64,000 nt of DNA from UBA8752 sp965657965 (GTDB taxonomy: Bacteria > Bacteroidota > Bacteroidia > Flavobacteriales_D > Sanyastnellaceae): contig CBFHQM010000002.1 in NCBI GenBank assembly GCA_965657965.1, forward strand, positions 62,001 to 126,000, in the 5' to 3' direction. This document shows, piece after piece, positions 26,623-36,045 of this stretch (position 1 is its first letter; each line of letters opens with the position of its first letter). The notes under the pieces were generated by a model, which made no database searches, was not told where the DNA came from, and saw nothing but the letters and a program-made list of their open reading frames with translations. The position numbers and the translations under genes are program-made.

Positions 26623-26655
26623 AAAATGAGGACAACAAGCGCCCGTCCTCATTTT
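26623..26655 (-). terminator. Terminator of the merR-like gene
   Basis: AAAATGAGGAC and its complement (11 bp) close an 11-nt loop 15 nt after the merR-like stop. On the minus strand it is followed by a T-rich end. Confidence 0.6.
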
Positions 26656-26670
26656 GTTCAACAAAAGAAA

Positions 26671-27570
26671 TCAGAGGTTCATCAATGCACCAATCAACGA
26701 TTGGCCATTGCCGTGACAGTTCATCCTGTCGTGTGGAGAATCGACACCGTCAAACACTCGCCCTGCGAAGTGAAACTGGAGAGAGGTCCCCTCACTTTCC
26801 CTTAAAACCCTCGCCAAGTAGTCGTTAACACCAACCTCCGAGGGATACGTGGTGCAATACGCGACGCAGTTCAGTCCAGGGAATTGCTTATCCAATTGGG
26901 TTAAATCCTCCAAAGGCACAGACTGCCCCAAGAACAAGCTTTTGTATCCCGCGCTTCGCATGAGATAATGCACCATCAGCAAACTGATGTCGTGGATCTC
27001 CCTCTCCGGAAGAAACATGGCGAAGAGTTTTCCGTTGTAGGCTGTTGGGGTTGGCTCGAGTTCGTCGACCGCCCGATACAAACGCTGCCGAATCAGGTTG
27101 CTTACAAAGTGTTCGTGCGCGGGACAGATGGCGCTGGTCAGCCACAACATGCCGATTTGCCCCATGAAGGGCAGATACAGTTGTAACATAAGGGCACTCA
27201 AACCATGCTCGTCTTCGAACGTCTTGGACACACTCCTGAACAGTTGCTCATCGAAATTGAGCATACTGATCTTGAGCATACCCAACCAATGCTCTTCTTT
27301 GTTTGCTCCAGCCTCCAAATCTTGGAGTGCGGTTCGCATTTGGAGATCACCCATCGCTGCGATGTGTGAAATCTTGTGGCCATTTTGGTTGAGCAAGCTC
27401 ACATTGAGCAACAGCTTCAAGTCTTCGGATGTGTAGAACCGAATATTTGTTGAGGTACGACGCGGCTTCAGCAGCTCATATCGCTGCTCCCACGCCCGAA
27501 TGGTGTGCGCTTTGATCCCGGTAAAATGCTCGAGATCCTTGATGGAAAATTCCTGCACGGCTTGACTCAC
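26671..27570 (-). CDS. MerR-family regulator with cobalamin-binding domain (CarH/LitR-like)
   Basis: The 299-residue product starts with a MerR winged-helix domain (IKDLEHFTGIKAHTIRAWEQRYELLKPRR). A helical cap follows that contains the W-x9-EH signature (Trp143, Glu153-His154). Then comes a cobalamin-binding domain with ExH (Glu191, His193) where His would bind cobalt; in the DxHxxG motif Gly is Ser196. CarH/LitR proteins use adenosylcobalamin as a light sensor and repress carotenoid genes in the dark. The key residues argue for a working photoreceptor. The start is GTG at 27570. Confidence 0.85.
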   Translation of the reverse strand: MSQAVQEFSIKDLEHFTGIKAHTIRAWEQRYELLKPRRTSTNIRFYTSEDLKLLLNVSLLNQNGHKISHIAAMGDLQMRTALQDLEAGANKEEHWLGMLKISMLNFDEQLFRSVSKTFEDEHGLSALMLQLYLPFMGQIGMLWLTSAICPAHEHFVSNLIRQRLYRAVDELEPTPTAYNGKLFAMFLPEREIHDISLLMVHYLMRSAGYKSLFLGQSVPLEDLTQLDKQFPGLNCVAYCTTYPSEVGVNDYLARVLRESEGTSLQFHFAGRVFDGVDSPHDRMNCHGNGQSLIGALMNL

Positions 27571-27577
27571 GAAATTC

Positions 27578-27604
27578 TGAACAACTCTAAACCGAAGATG
27601 TTCA
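27578..27604. promoter_or_regulatory. TGAACA/TGTTCA pair upstream of the merR-like gene
   Basis: TGAACA (27578-27583) and TGTTCA (27599-27604) form an inverted pair in the 86-nt divergent region. A near match TGAACT is at 27614-27619. Autoregulation by the adjacent regulator is a reasonable inference, and the GlmU-like gene could be affected as well. Confidence 0.45.
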
Positions 27605-27625
27605 CGGTAAAGATGAACTGACCCC

Positions 27626-27633
27626 TAGTTTTG
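27626..27633 (+). promoter_or_regulatory. -7 box TAGTTTTG of the GlmU-like gene
   Basis: This is an exact TAnnTTTG match 23 nt before the ATG at 27657, thus predicting a short leader RNA, unlike the 4-nt cases. It is 22 nt downstream of a TGTTCA hexamer. Confidence 0.5.
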
Positions 27634-27656
27634 ACAGGCCCCCAGAGGTTTACCCT

Positions 27657-28793
27657 ATGCCCGAAATCACCCTCTTCGAAGACAAGCACTCCGAAAACCT
27701 CTACCCTTTTCACCTGATAGAAGGAGTTGAGGCGATGCGTCATGGGGCATTTACCCAGCGGGAACGTTGGTCAAATGTCGCCTCTAAACTGGACGTCAAT
27801 CGCGTCCAAAAGGTGCTCCACATCAATGCGCGATGGGTCCCCGATGAAGACACATTGGAGGTTTTGTCAAATTTGGACACCAATACTGCGCTCGTTCACG
27901 GCAACGTTCTTTTGGCCTCGGCCTTACCTCCTGATCAAATTTCCGGATTTCACCAGCGCACGCTGGCTTCCACTCCCGCGATGCTGGAGCATGCCAACAC
28001 CTTGTTTACTGGCCTAAAAGACCAATTGCAGAGTGACCTACCACGACTTCAATCAGATTGGGACTTGAAGCCCTACACGCCCGTTGCACCTACCCACGTC
28101 TTTGGAACACCGTCCGACATTCTCGTCTCGGACAGCGCCCAAATACAAGCCGCTACACTGGATGCCACACACGGCCCCATCGTCATTGGTCCGGGCGCCG
28201 CACTCGAAGCCGGATGCCACATCCAAGGCCCTGTGCTCATCCACGCACACGCCACCATCCGCATGGGGGCAAGCGTGAAGGGGGCAACGGTGATTGGACC
28301 GCATTGTAAAGTCGGCGGCGAAATTTCCAACGTCCACTTTCAAGGTTGGGCCAACAAGGCTCACGATGGTTTTCTTGGCAACAGCGTGATTGGCAAATGG
28401 TGTAACCTCGGTGCGGGAACCTGCACGAGCAACCTCAAGAATACCTACGGAGAAGTCCGGCAATGGTCTGTAACAAGCCAAACCATGCGCAACTCCGGGC
28501 TGCAATTTTGTGGACTGCTCATGGGCGACCATTCCAAGTGTGGCATTGGAACCACCTTCAACACGGGAACGGTAATGGGTCCCGCCTCCGTCATATTTGA
28601 TGCCGGATACCCTCCCAAGCACGTCCCAGCTTTTAGCTGGCTCAATGCCAAGACCGGCGAGTCCACTCTTCAAGACCTAAATAAAATGATGGGCACTGCA
28701 GAAAAAGTCATGGCCAGAAGAAACGCCTCCTTGAGTGCCCAATCAAAGGCCAATTTGTCAGCACTGCATGCGACACGGTCGGACGAAACCTGA
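27657..28793 (+). CDS. GlmU-like hexapeptide protein (putative sugar nucleotidyltransferase/acyltransferase)
   Basis: The 378-residue product has an N-terminal region (ITLFEDKHSENLYPFHLIEGV) typical of a Bacteroidota-wide GlmU family. A C-terminal left-handed beta-helix follows, with hexapeptide steps such as GPIVIGPGAALEAGCHIQGP and IGPHCKVGGEISNVHFQG. In this family the N-terminal nucleotidyltransferase site is often modified, so the exact reaction is unclear. The loops GKWCNLGAGTCTSNLKNTYG and GDHSKCGIGTTFNTG match the acetyltransferase region of GlmU. A role in sugar-nucleotide metabolism is inferred. Confidence 0.8.
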   Translation: MPEITLFEDKHSENLYPFHLIEGVEAMRHGAFTQRERWSNVASKLDVNRVQKVLHINARWVPDEDTLEVLSNLDTNTALVHGNVLLASALPPDQISGFHQRTLASTPAMLEHANTLFTGLKDQLQSDLPRLQSDWDLKPYTPVAPTHVFGTPSDILVSDSAQIQAATLDATHGPIVIGPGAALEAGCHIQGPVLIHAHATIRMGASVKGATVIGPHCKVGGEISNVHFQGWANKAHDGFLGNSVIGKWCNLGAGTCTSNLKNTYGEVRQWSVTSQTMRNSGLQFCGLLMGDHSKCGIGTTFNTGTVMGPASVIFDAGYPPKHVPAFSWLNAKTGESTLQDLNKMMGTAEKVMARRNASLSAQSKANLSALHATRSDET

Positions 28794-28864
28794 CGCAGCT
28801 GACAACTTGTCCCCTGATCCTCCTGCACGGCCTTCCGGCCCGATTTGTGAACTTCGCCTTCCCC

Positions 28865-31309
28865 ATGTCTGAAGCCCCTCCCCTCCACCATTTGCTTTCT
28901 GAAGATTCCGACGACCAAGTCAGCATCCCCCTGTTGAGTGCAGAGGACGAGGCCGCCATGGAGCGCGAATCCACGCCTGAAGACCTCCCCATCCTCCCAT
29001 TGAGGAACACCGTGTTGTTTCCCGGTGTGGTTCTTCCCATTAACGTGGGTCGCGACCAAAGCCTCAAGTTGCTCAAGGAGGCCCACAAGGGAGGACACGA
29101 CATTGGTGTCATGACGCAGCAGGACAGCGAGATCGAAAATCCAGCAGCTGATGACCTACACGACGTTGGAACGGTAGCCCGCATTGTCAAAATGTTGCGC
29201 ATGCCCGACGGGTCCAACACCGTCATCATTCAAGGCAAGCGCCGATGTAGAATGGGAGAAGCGGTGACGGAAACCCCCTACCTACGCGCCAAGATCTCGC
29301 CCTTTCCCGACTCGGAAAACAAGTGGAAGGCGTCCGAGCAAGAAGCCCTTCAACAAAGCCTTCAAGAGATGAGCATGGAGGTCATTCAAAACAGCCCGAA
29401 TATTCCTTCCGAGGCTGCCATTGCCATCAAGAACATTGACTCCTTGCGCTTTCTGGTCCACTTCATTGCGGCCAACATGAATGCCGAAAAGGAACAAAAG
29501 CAAAATCTTCTCGAAGTCCCCGATCTCAAGGGACGCGTGGAAAAAGTCATGGAGCTGCTCGGAGAGGAGCTCAAGGTTCTCGAACTCAAGCACGACATTC
29601 AGAGTCGCGTCAAGACCGACATCGACAAGCAGCAAAGGGAATTCTTCCTTCATCAGCAACTCAAGCAGATTCAAGAAGAACTCGGCTCCGACCCACACAA
29701 AGAAGACATTGCCGGAAAGAAGGCCCGTGCCGAAATCAAGGACTGGCCGGACAATGTGGCCGAGACGTTTGCCAAAGAACTCGGTAAACTCGAGCGCATG
29801 AACACGCAGAGTGCCGAGTACAGCGTGCAATCCAACTACCTCGACCTTCTGCTCGATCTTCCGTGGAACATCACCTCGGAAGACAACTTCGACCTGGGCC
29901 ACGCTCAAGAGGTTTTGGACGAGGACCACTACGGTCTGGAAATGGTCAAGGACCGCATCATTGAACACCTCGCAGTGCTCAAGCTGAAGGGCGACATGAA
30001 GTCGCCCATCATCTGTCTGTATGGCCCTCCCGGTGTTGGAAAGACATCGCTCGGCAAGTCCATTGCCAAGGCTTTAGGACGTGAATACGTCCGGATGTCT
30101 TTGGGTGGCATGCGGGACGAAGCCGAAATTCGAGGTCACCGTAAAACCTACATCGGGGCCATGCCCGGGCGTGTGATTCAAAACCTCAAGAAGTCGGGCA
30201 CATCCAACCCCCTTTTCGTCCTCGACGAAATTGACAAGCTCAGCCGGGACCTGCACGGAGACCCTTCCTCCGCCATGCTCGAGGTCCTCGACCCAGAGCA
30301 GAACAGCGCTTTTTACGACAACTACCTGGAACTGGACTACGACCTATCCAAGGTGATGTTCCTGGCCACGTCCAACTCTTTGGCCACCATTCAGCCCGCA
30401 TTGCGCGACCGAATGGAAATCATCGAGGTGACCGGATATACAGTGGAAGAAAAGGTGCAAATCGCCAAGCGCCATTTGATTGGAAAACACGTGGAAGAGA
30501 CGGGCATCACCTCGGTACAGATTGAAATTCCCGATGCCACGTTGGAGAAGATTTGTGCAGAGTACACCAACGAGAGTGGCGTTCGCGGATTGGACAAACG
30601 AATTGCCAAAGTCGTACGACACCGCGCCGTTCAAATCGCAATGGACGTGCCACACGACATCTCCATTTCCCCCGATGAACTCCATGTGATCCTCGGCCCT
30701 TCTCACGAAAAAGAACGGTATGAGGGAAATGACGTTGCAGGCGTGGTCACAGGATTGGCTTGGACACCCGCCGGTGGAGACATTCTGTTCATCGAGACGA
30801 GCATTGTCAAAGGCAAAGGAAAGTTGACCCTAACCGGCAACCTTGGCGATGTCATGAAAGAAAGTGCCGTCATCGCCCTCCAATATTTGAAAGCACACGC
30901 TCAAGAACTGGACCTCGACCCCAAAGTGTTTGACACATGGGATGTACACGTCCACGTTCCCGCGGGCGCCATTCCGAAGGACGGCCCATCGGCCGGCATC
31001 ACCATGCTCACCGCATTGGCCTCCATCTTTACCCAGAGGAAAGTCCGGAAATTTTTGGCCATGACAGGCGAAATCACCCTCCGCGGCCAAGTCCTTCCAG
31101 TGGGTGGCATCAAAGAGAAACTTCTCGCAGCCCGACGCGCAGGCATCAAGGAAATTGTGCTGTGCGAAGCCAATCGAAAGCATGTGGAAGACATACAGGC
31201 ACGATACCTCAAAGGATTGCGTTTTCATTACGTCAGCAACATGACCGAAGTCGTGGACCGTGCTCTGCTCAAAGAAAAAGTCGATTCCCCACTCCAAGTG
31301 ACCTCATGA
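28865..31309 (+). CDS. lon: ATP-dependent protease Lon
   Basis: The 814-residue product (ATG 28865; a GTG at 28847 would add six residues) has the N-terminal LON domain (LPILPLRNTVLFPGVVLPINV). The AAA+ module has Walker A GPPGVGKTS near residue 387 and Walker B FVLDEIDKL. The protease domain carries the Ser/Lys dyad in PKDGPSAGITM (Ser near 709) and GGIKEKLLAARRAG. It degrades misfolded and regulatory proteins. The stop overlaps the porQ start in ATGA. Confidence 0.97.
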   Translation: MSEAPPLHHLLSEDSDDQVSIPLLSAEDEAAMERESTPEDLPILPLRNTVLFPGVVLPINVGRDQSLKLLKEAHKGGHDIGVMTQQDSEIENPAADDLHDVGTVARIVKMLRMPDGSNTVIIQGKRRCRMGEAVTETPYLRAKISPFPDSENKWKASEQEALQQSLQEMSMEVIQNSPNIPSEAAIAIKNIDSLRFLVHFIAANMNAEKEQKQNLLEVPDLKGRVEKVMELLGEELKVLELKHDIQSRVKTDIDKQQREFFLHQQLKQIQEELGSDPHKEDIAGKKARAEIKDWPDNVAETFAKELGKLERMNTQSAEYSVQSNYLDLLLDLPWNITSEDNFDLGHAQEVLDEDHYGLEMVKDRIIEHLAVLKLKGDMKSPIICLYGPPGVGKTSLGKSIAKALGREYVRMSLGGMRDEAEIRGHRKTYIGAMPGRVIQNLKKSGTSNPLFVLDEIDKLSRDLHGDPSSAMLEVLDPEQNSAFYDNYLELDYDLSKVMFLATSNSLATIQPALRDRMEIIEVTGYTVEEKVQIAKRHLIGKHVEETGITSVQIEIPDATLEKICAEYTNESGVRGLDKRIAKVVRHRAVQIAMDVPHDISISPDELHVILGPSHEKERYEGNDVAGVVTGLAWTPAGGDILFIETSIVKGKGKLTLTGNLGDVMKESAVIALQYLKAHAQELDLDPKVFDTWDVHVHVPAGAIPKDGPSAGITMLTALASIFTQRKVRKFLAMTGEITLRGQVLPVGGIKEKLLAARRAGIKEIVLCEANRKHVEDIQARYLKGLRFHYVSNMTEVVDRALLKEKVDSPLQVTS

Positions 31310-32346
31310 TGCACCGTCAGCTCTCTTCCTTGCTCGTCTCTGGTCTTTTGTTGCTCGCCGCCTTCAGCGGCCATGCGCAGGATGCCCCGAGGCCCGCATT
31401 GCTCGAGCTGCCGCTGTCGGCGAGGCTGGCCGGTTCTGCCGAGAGTATGGGGGCACCGCTCAAGGCTACACTGGGAGACGTCTTGGCTCAACCTGCCCTG
31501 CTGGACACTACCCACGCCGGGCAATTGCATTTGGGCTACATGGACTACTTCTCGGGTACTGCGCAAGCTGCAGCCATCTATGCCCGCCGGCCTCAAGGAC
31601 GCCGATGGGTGTGGCATACCGGATTGCGCAACTTTGGGTTCGGAGACTTTACCGCTCGAGACCCTGCTGGCACAGAAACCGGACAATTCGCAGCTTCGGA
31701 TGCAGCCTGGGTCTCTGGTGCGGCCATTCCTTTGGACACCAACTTGACGTTTGGCGCCGCACTTTGGCTGGGGCAAAGCACGCTGGCTGATCAACGTTCG
31801 AGCTTCTCTCAAGTCGACCTGGGCCTCACCTACTTCCGCCGCAACCGACAACTCCGCCTGGCCGCACTTTGGCGACCATGGGGCGCCATGACCAACGTCA
31901 ATGGTACGGGGGGGACTGGCCGCTTCGACTCCAACCTTCAGTTCTCACTTTCCAAAGGCTTCGACAACGCTCCTTTTGTCTTGACGGCCACCTACGACAA
32001 GCTCCAAACGTGGGACATCTCTCCCGAAGGACTTTACGATGACACCATCGATCCATTAACAGGAGACACAGTAGCCAACGGAACGTGGGCATTCGGAGAC
32101 CGTCTCTTGCGCCACCTTGCCATTGGCACTGAACTCGATTTGGGCAATGGCCTGCAATTTAGGTTTGGTTATCACCACCGTCGCCGTCAAGAACTCCGCC
32201 TAAACAACGCCCCTGGAACAGCAGGATTTGCCTGGGGTTTGGACTTTACAGTGCGCCGATTCCAATTGGCCATTGCCCGCAACACATATCATACGGCAGG
32301 GGCCTCCACCCACTTTGCCATTCGAACCCGTCTGACCGACCGATGA
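31306..32346 (+). CDS. porQ: Type IX secretion system component PorQ
   Basis: The 346-residue product has a signal peptide (LLVSGLLLLAAFSGHAQ). It then shows the family pattern LLELPLSARLAGSAESMG near the mature N terminus and outer-membrane beta-barrel strands (FGFGDFTARDPAGTETGQFAA). PorQ anchors cargo processing in the T9SS attachment complex at the outer membrane in Porphyromonas and relatives. The adjacent cmk gene and ATGA overlap with lon fit the common arrangement. I use the ATG at 31306; the same frame is open farther upstream inside lon. Confidence 0.88.
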   Translation: MMHRQLSSLLVSGLLLLAAFSGHAQDAPRPALLELPLSARLAGSAESMGAPLKATLGDVLAQPALLDTTHAGQLHLGYMDYFSGTAQAAAIYARRPQGRRWVWHTGLRNFGFGDFTARDPAGTETGQFAASDAAWVSGAAIPLDTNLTFGAALWLGQSTLADQRSSFSQVDLGLTYFRRNRQLRLAALWRPWGAMTNVNGTGGTGRFDSNLQFSLSKGFDNAPFVLTATYDKLQTWDISPEGLYDDTIDPLTGDTVANGTWAFGDRLLRHLAIGTELDLGNGLQFRFGYHHRRRQELRLNNAPGTAGFAWGLDFTVRRFQLAIARNTYHTAGASTHFAIRTRLTDR

Positions 32347-32356
32347 CCTTCGCCCC

Positions 32357-33049
32357 ATGAAACGCATCCGCATTGCCATCGACGGCCTCAGCGCCTCAGG
32401 AAAAAGCACCCTGGCCCAAGGATTGGCCAAGTCGTTGAACTACTTGTACATCGATTCAGGTGCCATGTACCGAGCTGTCACCTTGTTTGCATTGAGAGAG
32501 AAGCTCCTGAATCACGAAGGGGAGCTGGACGAAGAAGGACTTATCCAAGCCCTGGATCGGGTTTTCCTCACCTTCCGATTCAACCCGGCTTCGGGACGCG
32601 GGGAGATTTGCCTGAACGGACGCAACGTCGAAAAAGAGATTCGCACCCACGAGGTATCGCGCCACGTGAGTGTGGTGTCCAAGGTCTCCCCTGTGCGCGA
32701 AAAACTGGTCCGTGCCCAAAAGAGGATGGCCGATGGAGGGGGTGTTGTGATGGACGGCAGAGACATTGGAACGGTGGTTTTGCCCGATTCCGAAGTCAAG
32801 TTTTTCATGACCGCGAGCATTGATGCCCGAAGTGAACGGCGGTTCAAAGAGCTACAGAAGCGAGGACGAGAAGTCACACTTGACCAGGTCAAAGAAAACC
32901 TCATGGACCGGGACAGGATCGACAGCACTCGAGACCATGGCCCCTTGCAAAAAGCCGAGAATGCCATTGTGATTGACAACAGCGACTTGTCCATCGACCA
33001 ACAGTTTGAACACATGCTGGCCCTCATTCAGGAGACCTTGAATGGCTGA
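32357..33049 (+). CDS. cmk: Cytidylate kinase
   Basis: It phosphorylates CMP and dCMP. The 230-residue product has the P-loop GLSASGKSTLAQGLAKSL, the substrate motif YIDSGAMYRAVTLFAL, and VVMDGRDIGTVVLPD plus the DRIDSTRDHGPL lid. All family features are intact. It is 10 nt after porQ and overlaps the start of the GH3 gene by 8 nt, so it is in the same transcription unit. Confidence 0.96.
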   Translation: MKRIRIAIDGLSASGKSTLAQGLAKSLNYLYIDSGAMYRAVTLFALREKLLNHEGELDEEGLIQALDRVFLTFRFNPASGRGEICLNGRNVEKEIRTHEVSRHVSVVSKVSPVREKLVRAQKRMADGGGVVMDGRDIGTVVLPDSEVKFFMTASIDARSERRFKELQKRGREVTLDQVKENLMDRDRIDSTRDHGPLQKAENAIVIDNSDLSIDQQFEHMLALIQETLNG

Positions 33050-35999
33050 TTTGCTTCGCCTTTGTGTTTTGACTTTAAGCTGGATGACCGTGGGCTGCAT
33101 CTCCGGCCACGATCTCCAGCCCGACACCCCTCCTCAGCGGCCTGAATTCCTTCTCGGCGACTCCGCTCTTGCGCTGCACACTTTGAATGGCCTGAGCATG
33201 ACCGAGCGCATGGGCCAACTGATGATGGTTCCGCTTTATTCCCGACCTGGGGAAAGAGGCAGTTTCGATGAAGTTGCCCAGTGGGTTGAAAACTTCGGGG
33301 TTGGTGGCATCATTGCCATGCAAGGCGACAAATCCACCACACGTTCCAACCTTGGCGCATTGGACAGCCTGGCCAAATCCACATCGGGCATTCCGCTGCT
33401 TACGGCCATGGACGCCGAATGGGGCGCCTCCATGCGCCTGCCCGACGGACTTCGCTTTCCCAAGGCCATGGCCCTAGGAGCCATTGAAGACCTCCACTTG
33501 GTGCATGCCTCTGCACAATATGCTGGCCAAGAGCTGCGCAACATGGGCATTCACATGGACTTTGCTCCCGTTGTTGACGTAAACAGCAATCCGGCCAACC
33601 CCGTGATTGGCAACCGCTCCTTCGGCTCAGATCCCGAACGGGTTGGGCAACTCGGACTCACTTGGGCACAGGGACTTCGTGCGTCGGGTGTCTTGGCTGT
33701 GGCCAAGCACTTTCCGGGTCATGGAGATGCCGACTTGGATTCTCACTTGGCCCTGCCATTGATTCAATCTGACAGCGCCACCCTCAACAGTACCGAGCTT
33801 CCCCCCTTTCGCACTTTGATTGAAGGTGGTGTTGAAGGGATCATGACGGCCCACCTTTCCGTTCCCGCGCTGGACAGCACAACGGGTTTGCCCACTTCCC
33901 TCTCTCCTCGGGTCATCCGCGACTTGCTCCTGGACACACTCCAATTCGAAGGCCTGGTGATCACGGATGCTTTGGGCATGGCAGGCGTGGCCGCTCCCGT
34001 ACCTCCCGGAACGCGCGAAATTTTGGCACTGCAGGCCGGAAACGACATGCTGTTGTTCCCTTCTGAGCCCCAACTTGTTTTAGACAGCCTTTCGGCCGCC
34101 TTGGCCGATGGCCGACTCGACTCAGCCCGCATCAATTCCGCATGCCTCAAAGTGCTCTTGGCCAAACAATGGACACAGCATTCCTTTGCTGAGGCAAACG
34201 CTCTTCTCCCTCCCATTTCCAGCCTTCAAGAAGACCTACGCAAGGCCATGCTGACTCAGCTCGGTGCGGTTTCTCCGGTGGTTCTCCGTCAGAAAACGGC
34301 CTTGGTGATCATTGGAAACAAAGGCCAATCGCTAGAAAACCGGCTCAATATGAGCCTACCAAATCTCAAGGTCATTCGGCACGGCAAGGCGCCCATTACT
34401 GCCGCCAACCAAGCCCAGTTGGTGGACGCGTGCAAAGGTGCAGAGCAAGTCTTGGTGGCCTTCTTAGACGAAAGCAACAAACCCGCCCGTCGGTTCGGCT
34501 TACCCGCAGGTTCCGAAGCCCTTCTTGACGCACTCCATTCGGAGGAAACAAGCACGAGACCATTGCGCGTGGCTTTGTTCACCAGTCCTTATGCCCTTCA
34601 ATACTTTGACAGCAATGCCTGCACGTCTTGGATGCTGGCCTATCACGAGGACGACTTGACCCAAAAAGCCGTCGCTGCCGCATGGTGCGGAGAAGGCGAT
34701 GCCCGAGGAAAATTGCCTGTGGATGTTGGCGACTGGACCTCCGGACAAGGCCTTCCCACAACCGCCAACCGTCTGCCCCGGTCACACAACACGGCCCGGT
34801 CGTCTTTGACCCGGCGTTTGGACAGTCTGGCCAAAGCGGCCATCGACATGGAGGCGACCCCAGGTCTGCGCTTGATGGTTGTCGCTCAAGACTCTATCCG
34901 ATACGACGGATGTCACGGCCACTTGGGGGACGCCAACCAAACGCCTGTAGAGCGACACCATTTGTATGACCTCGCCTCCATCACCAAAGTGGCTTCCACC
35001 ACCCTGCTGACCATGATGGCGGTCGAAAATGACCTACTCTCACTCGATCAACCGCTTTCGGAATTGGTCCCAGAAGACCCCAATGCCCCTCTAAATCCCG
35101 AATTGGGCCAACGTACAATCAGAGACCTGCTCGCACACCGCTCTGGACTCCCGGCGTGGATCCCATTCTACTTGGACCTGCTTGCCTTCGACGACACCAC
35201 AGGCATGGGACTTGCCGATCCCGACACCCCCATGTCCGATTGGGTGGCCTTGTGCGACGAGCGCTGCATGGCGCCCGCCTGGGCCGACACCATTGCCTCC
35301 AGAATACGTGCTACAGAGCCCAATCCAGTCGGAACTTATCGGTACAGCGACTTGGGCTACTACCTCCTTCAAGAGATTCTCGAAGACCGCTGGGGACACC
35401 CCTTAGACGCCCTGGCAGACAGCCTGATTTATGCACCGCTGGGGCTCAATCGCATCGGCTATGCCCCGCTCAAATGGGCGGCCCTCGAAGACATCGCCCC
35501 TACAGAATTGGATACGCTCTTTCGCAAGACCCACGTGCGGGGTACGGTCCATGACCCAGGCGCGGCCATGATGGGCGGGGTTTCGGGACATGCCGGACTG
35601 TTTTCTGACGCCCATGACCTAGCCTTGCTCATGGAAGTCCTTCGACACGGTGGTACAAGAAAGGGCCTCTGCCTGGTCCAACCTTCAACATGGGCCGAGT
35701 TCAACCAACGTGCATTTCCAGAGGAGGACAACCGACGGGGAATTGGATGGGACAAGCCAGGATTGAAACCCGATACCGGTGCAAGCGGGGATGCGGGAAG
35801 CTGGTCGAGTTTTGGCCACAGTGGCTTCACGGGCACGCTCGCATGGAGCGACCCAGAGGGGGAGTGGACCGTTGTGTTCTTGAGCAACAGGATCAACCCC
35901 GATCCAGAGAACCGCACCCTCATCAGCGAAGACATTCGCACCAAAGCACTGAGCATTGTGCAAGAGGCGCTTCAACTCCCCTTTCGCTTTGCTCCATGA
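33042..35999 (+). CDS. Fused beta-N-acetylhexosaminidase (GH3) and serine beta-lactamase-like hydrolase
   Basis: The 985-residue exported product has an N-terminal hydrophobic segment and CIS (a possible lipobox variant). Residues about 50-400 are a NagZ-like GH3 domain (IGNRSFGSDPERVGQLG, KHFPGHGDADLDSHLALPLI, TDALGMAGV); the KHFPGHGDxxxDSH segment carries the catalytic His. After a linker, residues about 590-985 form a class C beta-lactamase/esterase-type domain (LASITKVASTT with the SxxK nucleophile, YRYSDLGYYLL). Such fusions are found in Bacteroidota and are thought to act in peptidoglycan recycling. Confidence 0.9.
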   Translation: MADLLRLCVLTLSWMTVGCISGHDLQPDTPPQRPEFLLGDSALALHTLNGLSMTERMGQLMMVPLYSRPGERGSFDEVAQWVENFGVGGIIAMQGDKSTTRSNLGALDSLAKSTSGIPLLTAMDAEWGASMRLPDGLRFPKAMALGAIEDLHLVHASAQYAGQELRNMGIHMDFAPVVDVNSNPANPVIGNRSFGSDPERVGQLGLTWAQGLRASGVLAVAKHFPGHGDADLDSHLALPLIQSDSATLNSTELPPFRTLIEGGVEGIMTAHLSVPALDSTTGLPTSLSPRVIRDLLLDTLQFEGLVITDALGMAGVAAPVPPGTREILALQAGNDMLLFPSEPQLVLDSLSAALADGRLDSARINSACLKVLLAKQWTQHSFAEANALLPPISSLQEDLRKAMLTQLGAVSPVVLRQKTALVIIGNKGQSLENRLNMSLPNLKVIRHGKAPITAANQAQLVDACKGAEQVLVAFLDESNKPARRFGLPAGSEALLDALHSEETSTRPLRVALFTSPYALQYFDSNACTSWMLAYHEDDLTQKAVAAAWCGEGDARGKLPVDVGDWTSGQGLPTTANRLPRSHNTARSSLTRRLDSLAKAAIDMEATPGLRLMVVAQDSIRYDGCHGHLGDANQTPVERHHLYDLASITKVASTTLLTMMAVENDLLSLDQPLSELVPEDPNAPLNPELGQRTIRDLLAHRSGLPAWIPFYLDLLAFDDTTGMGLADPDTPMSDWVALCDERCMAPAWADTIASRIRATEPNPVGTYRYSDLGYYLLQEILEDRWGHPLDALADSLIYAPLGLNRIGYAPLKWAALEDIAPTELDTLFRKTHVRGTVHDPGAAMMGGVSGHAGLFSDAHDLALLMEVLRHGGTRKGLCLVQPSTWAEFNQRAFPEEDNRRGIGWDKPGLKPDTGASGDAGSWSSFGHSGFTGTLAWSDPEGEWTVVFLSNRINPDPENRTLISEDIRTKALSIVQEALQLPFRFAP

Positions 36000-36033
36000 A
36001 AGGGCCTTTTTGCCGAGTGCCGATTCTCCTCTT

Positions 36034-36041
36034 TAACTTCA
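36034..36041 (+). promoter_or_regulatory. Weak -7-like box upstream of bshA
   Basis: TAACTTCA (6 of 8 to TAnnTTTG) stands 4 nt (CCAC) before the ATG at 36046. It is weak by sequence but keeps the spacing seen at other genes. Confidence 0.3.
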
Positions 36042-36045
36042 CCAC

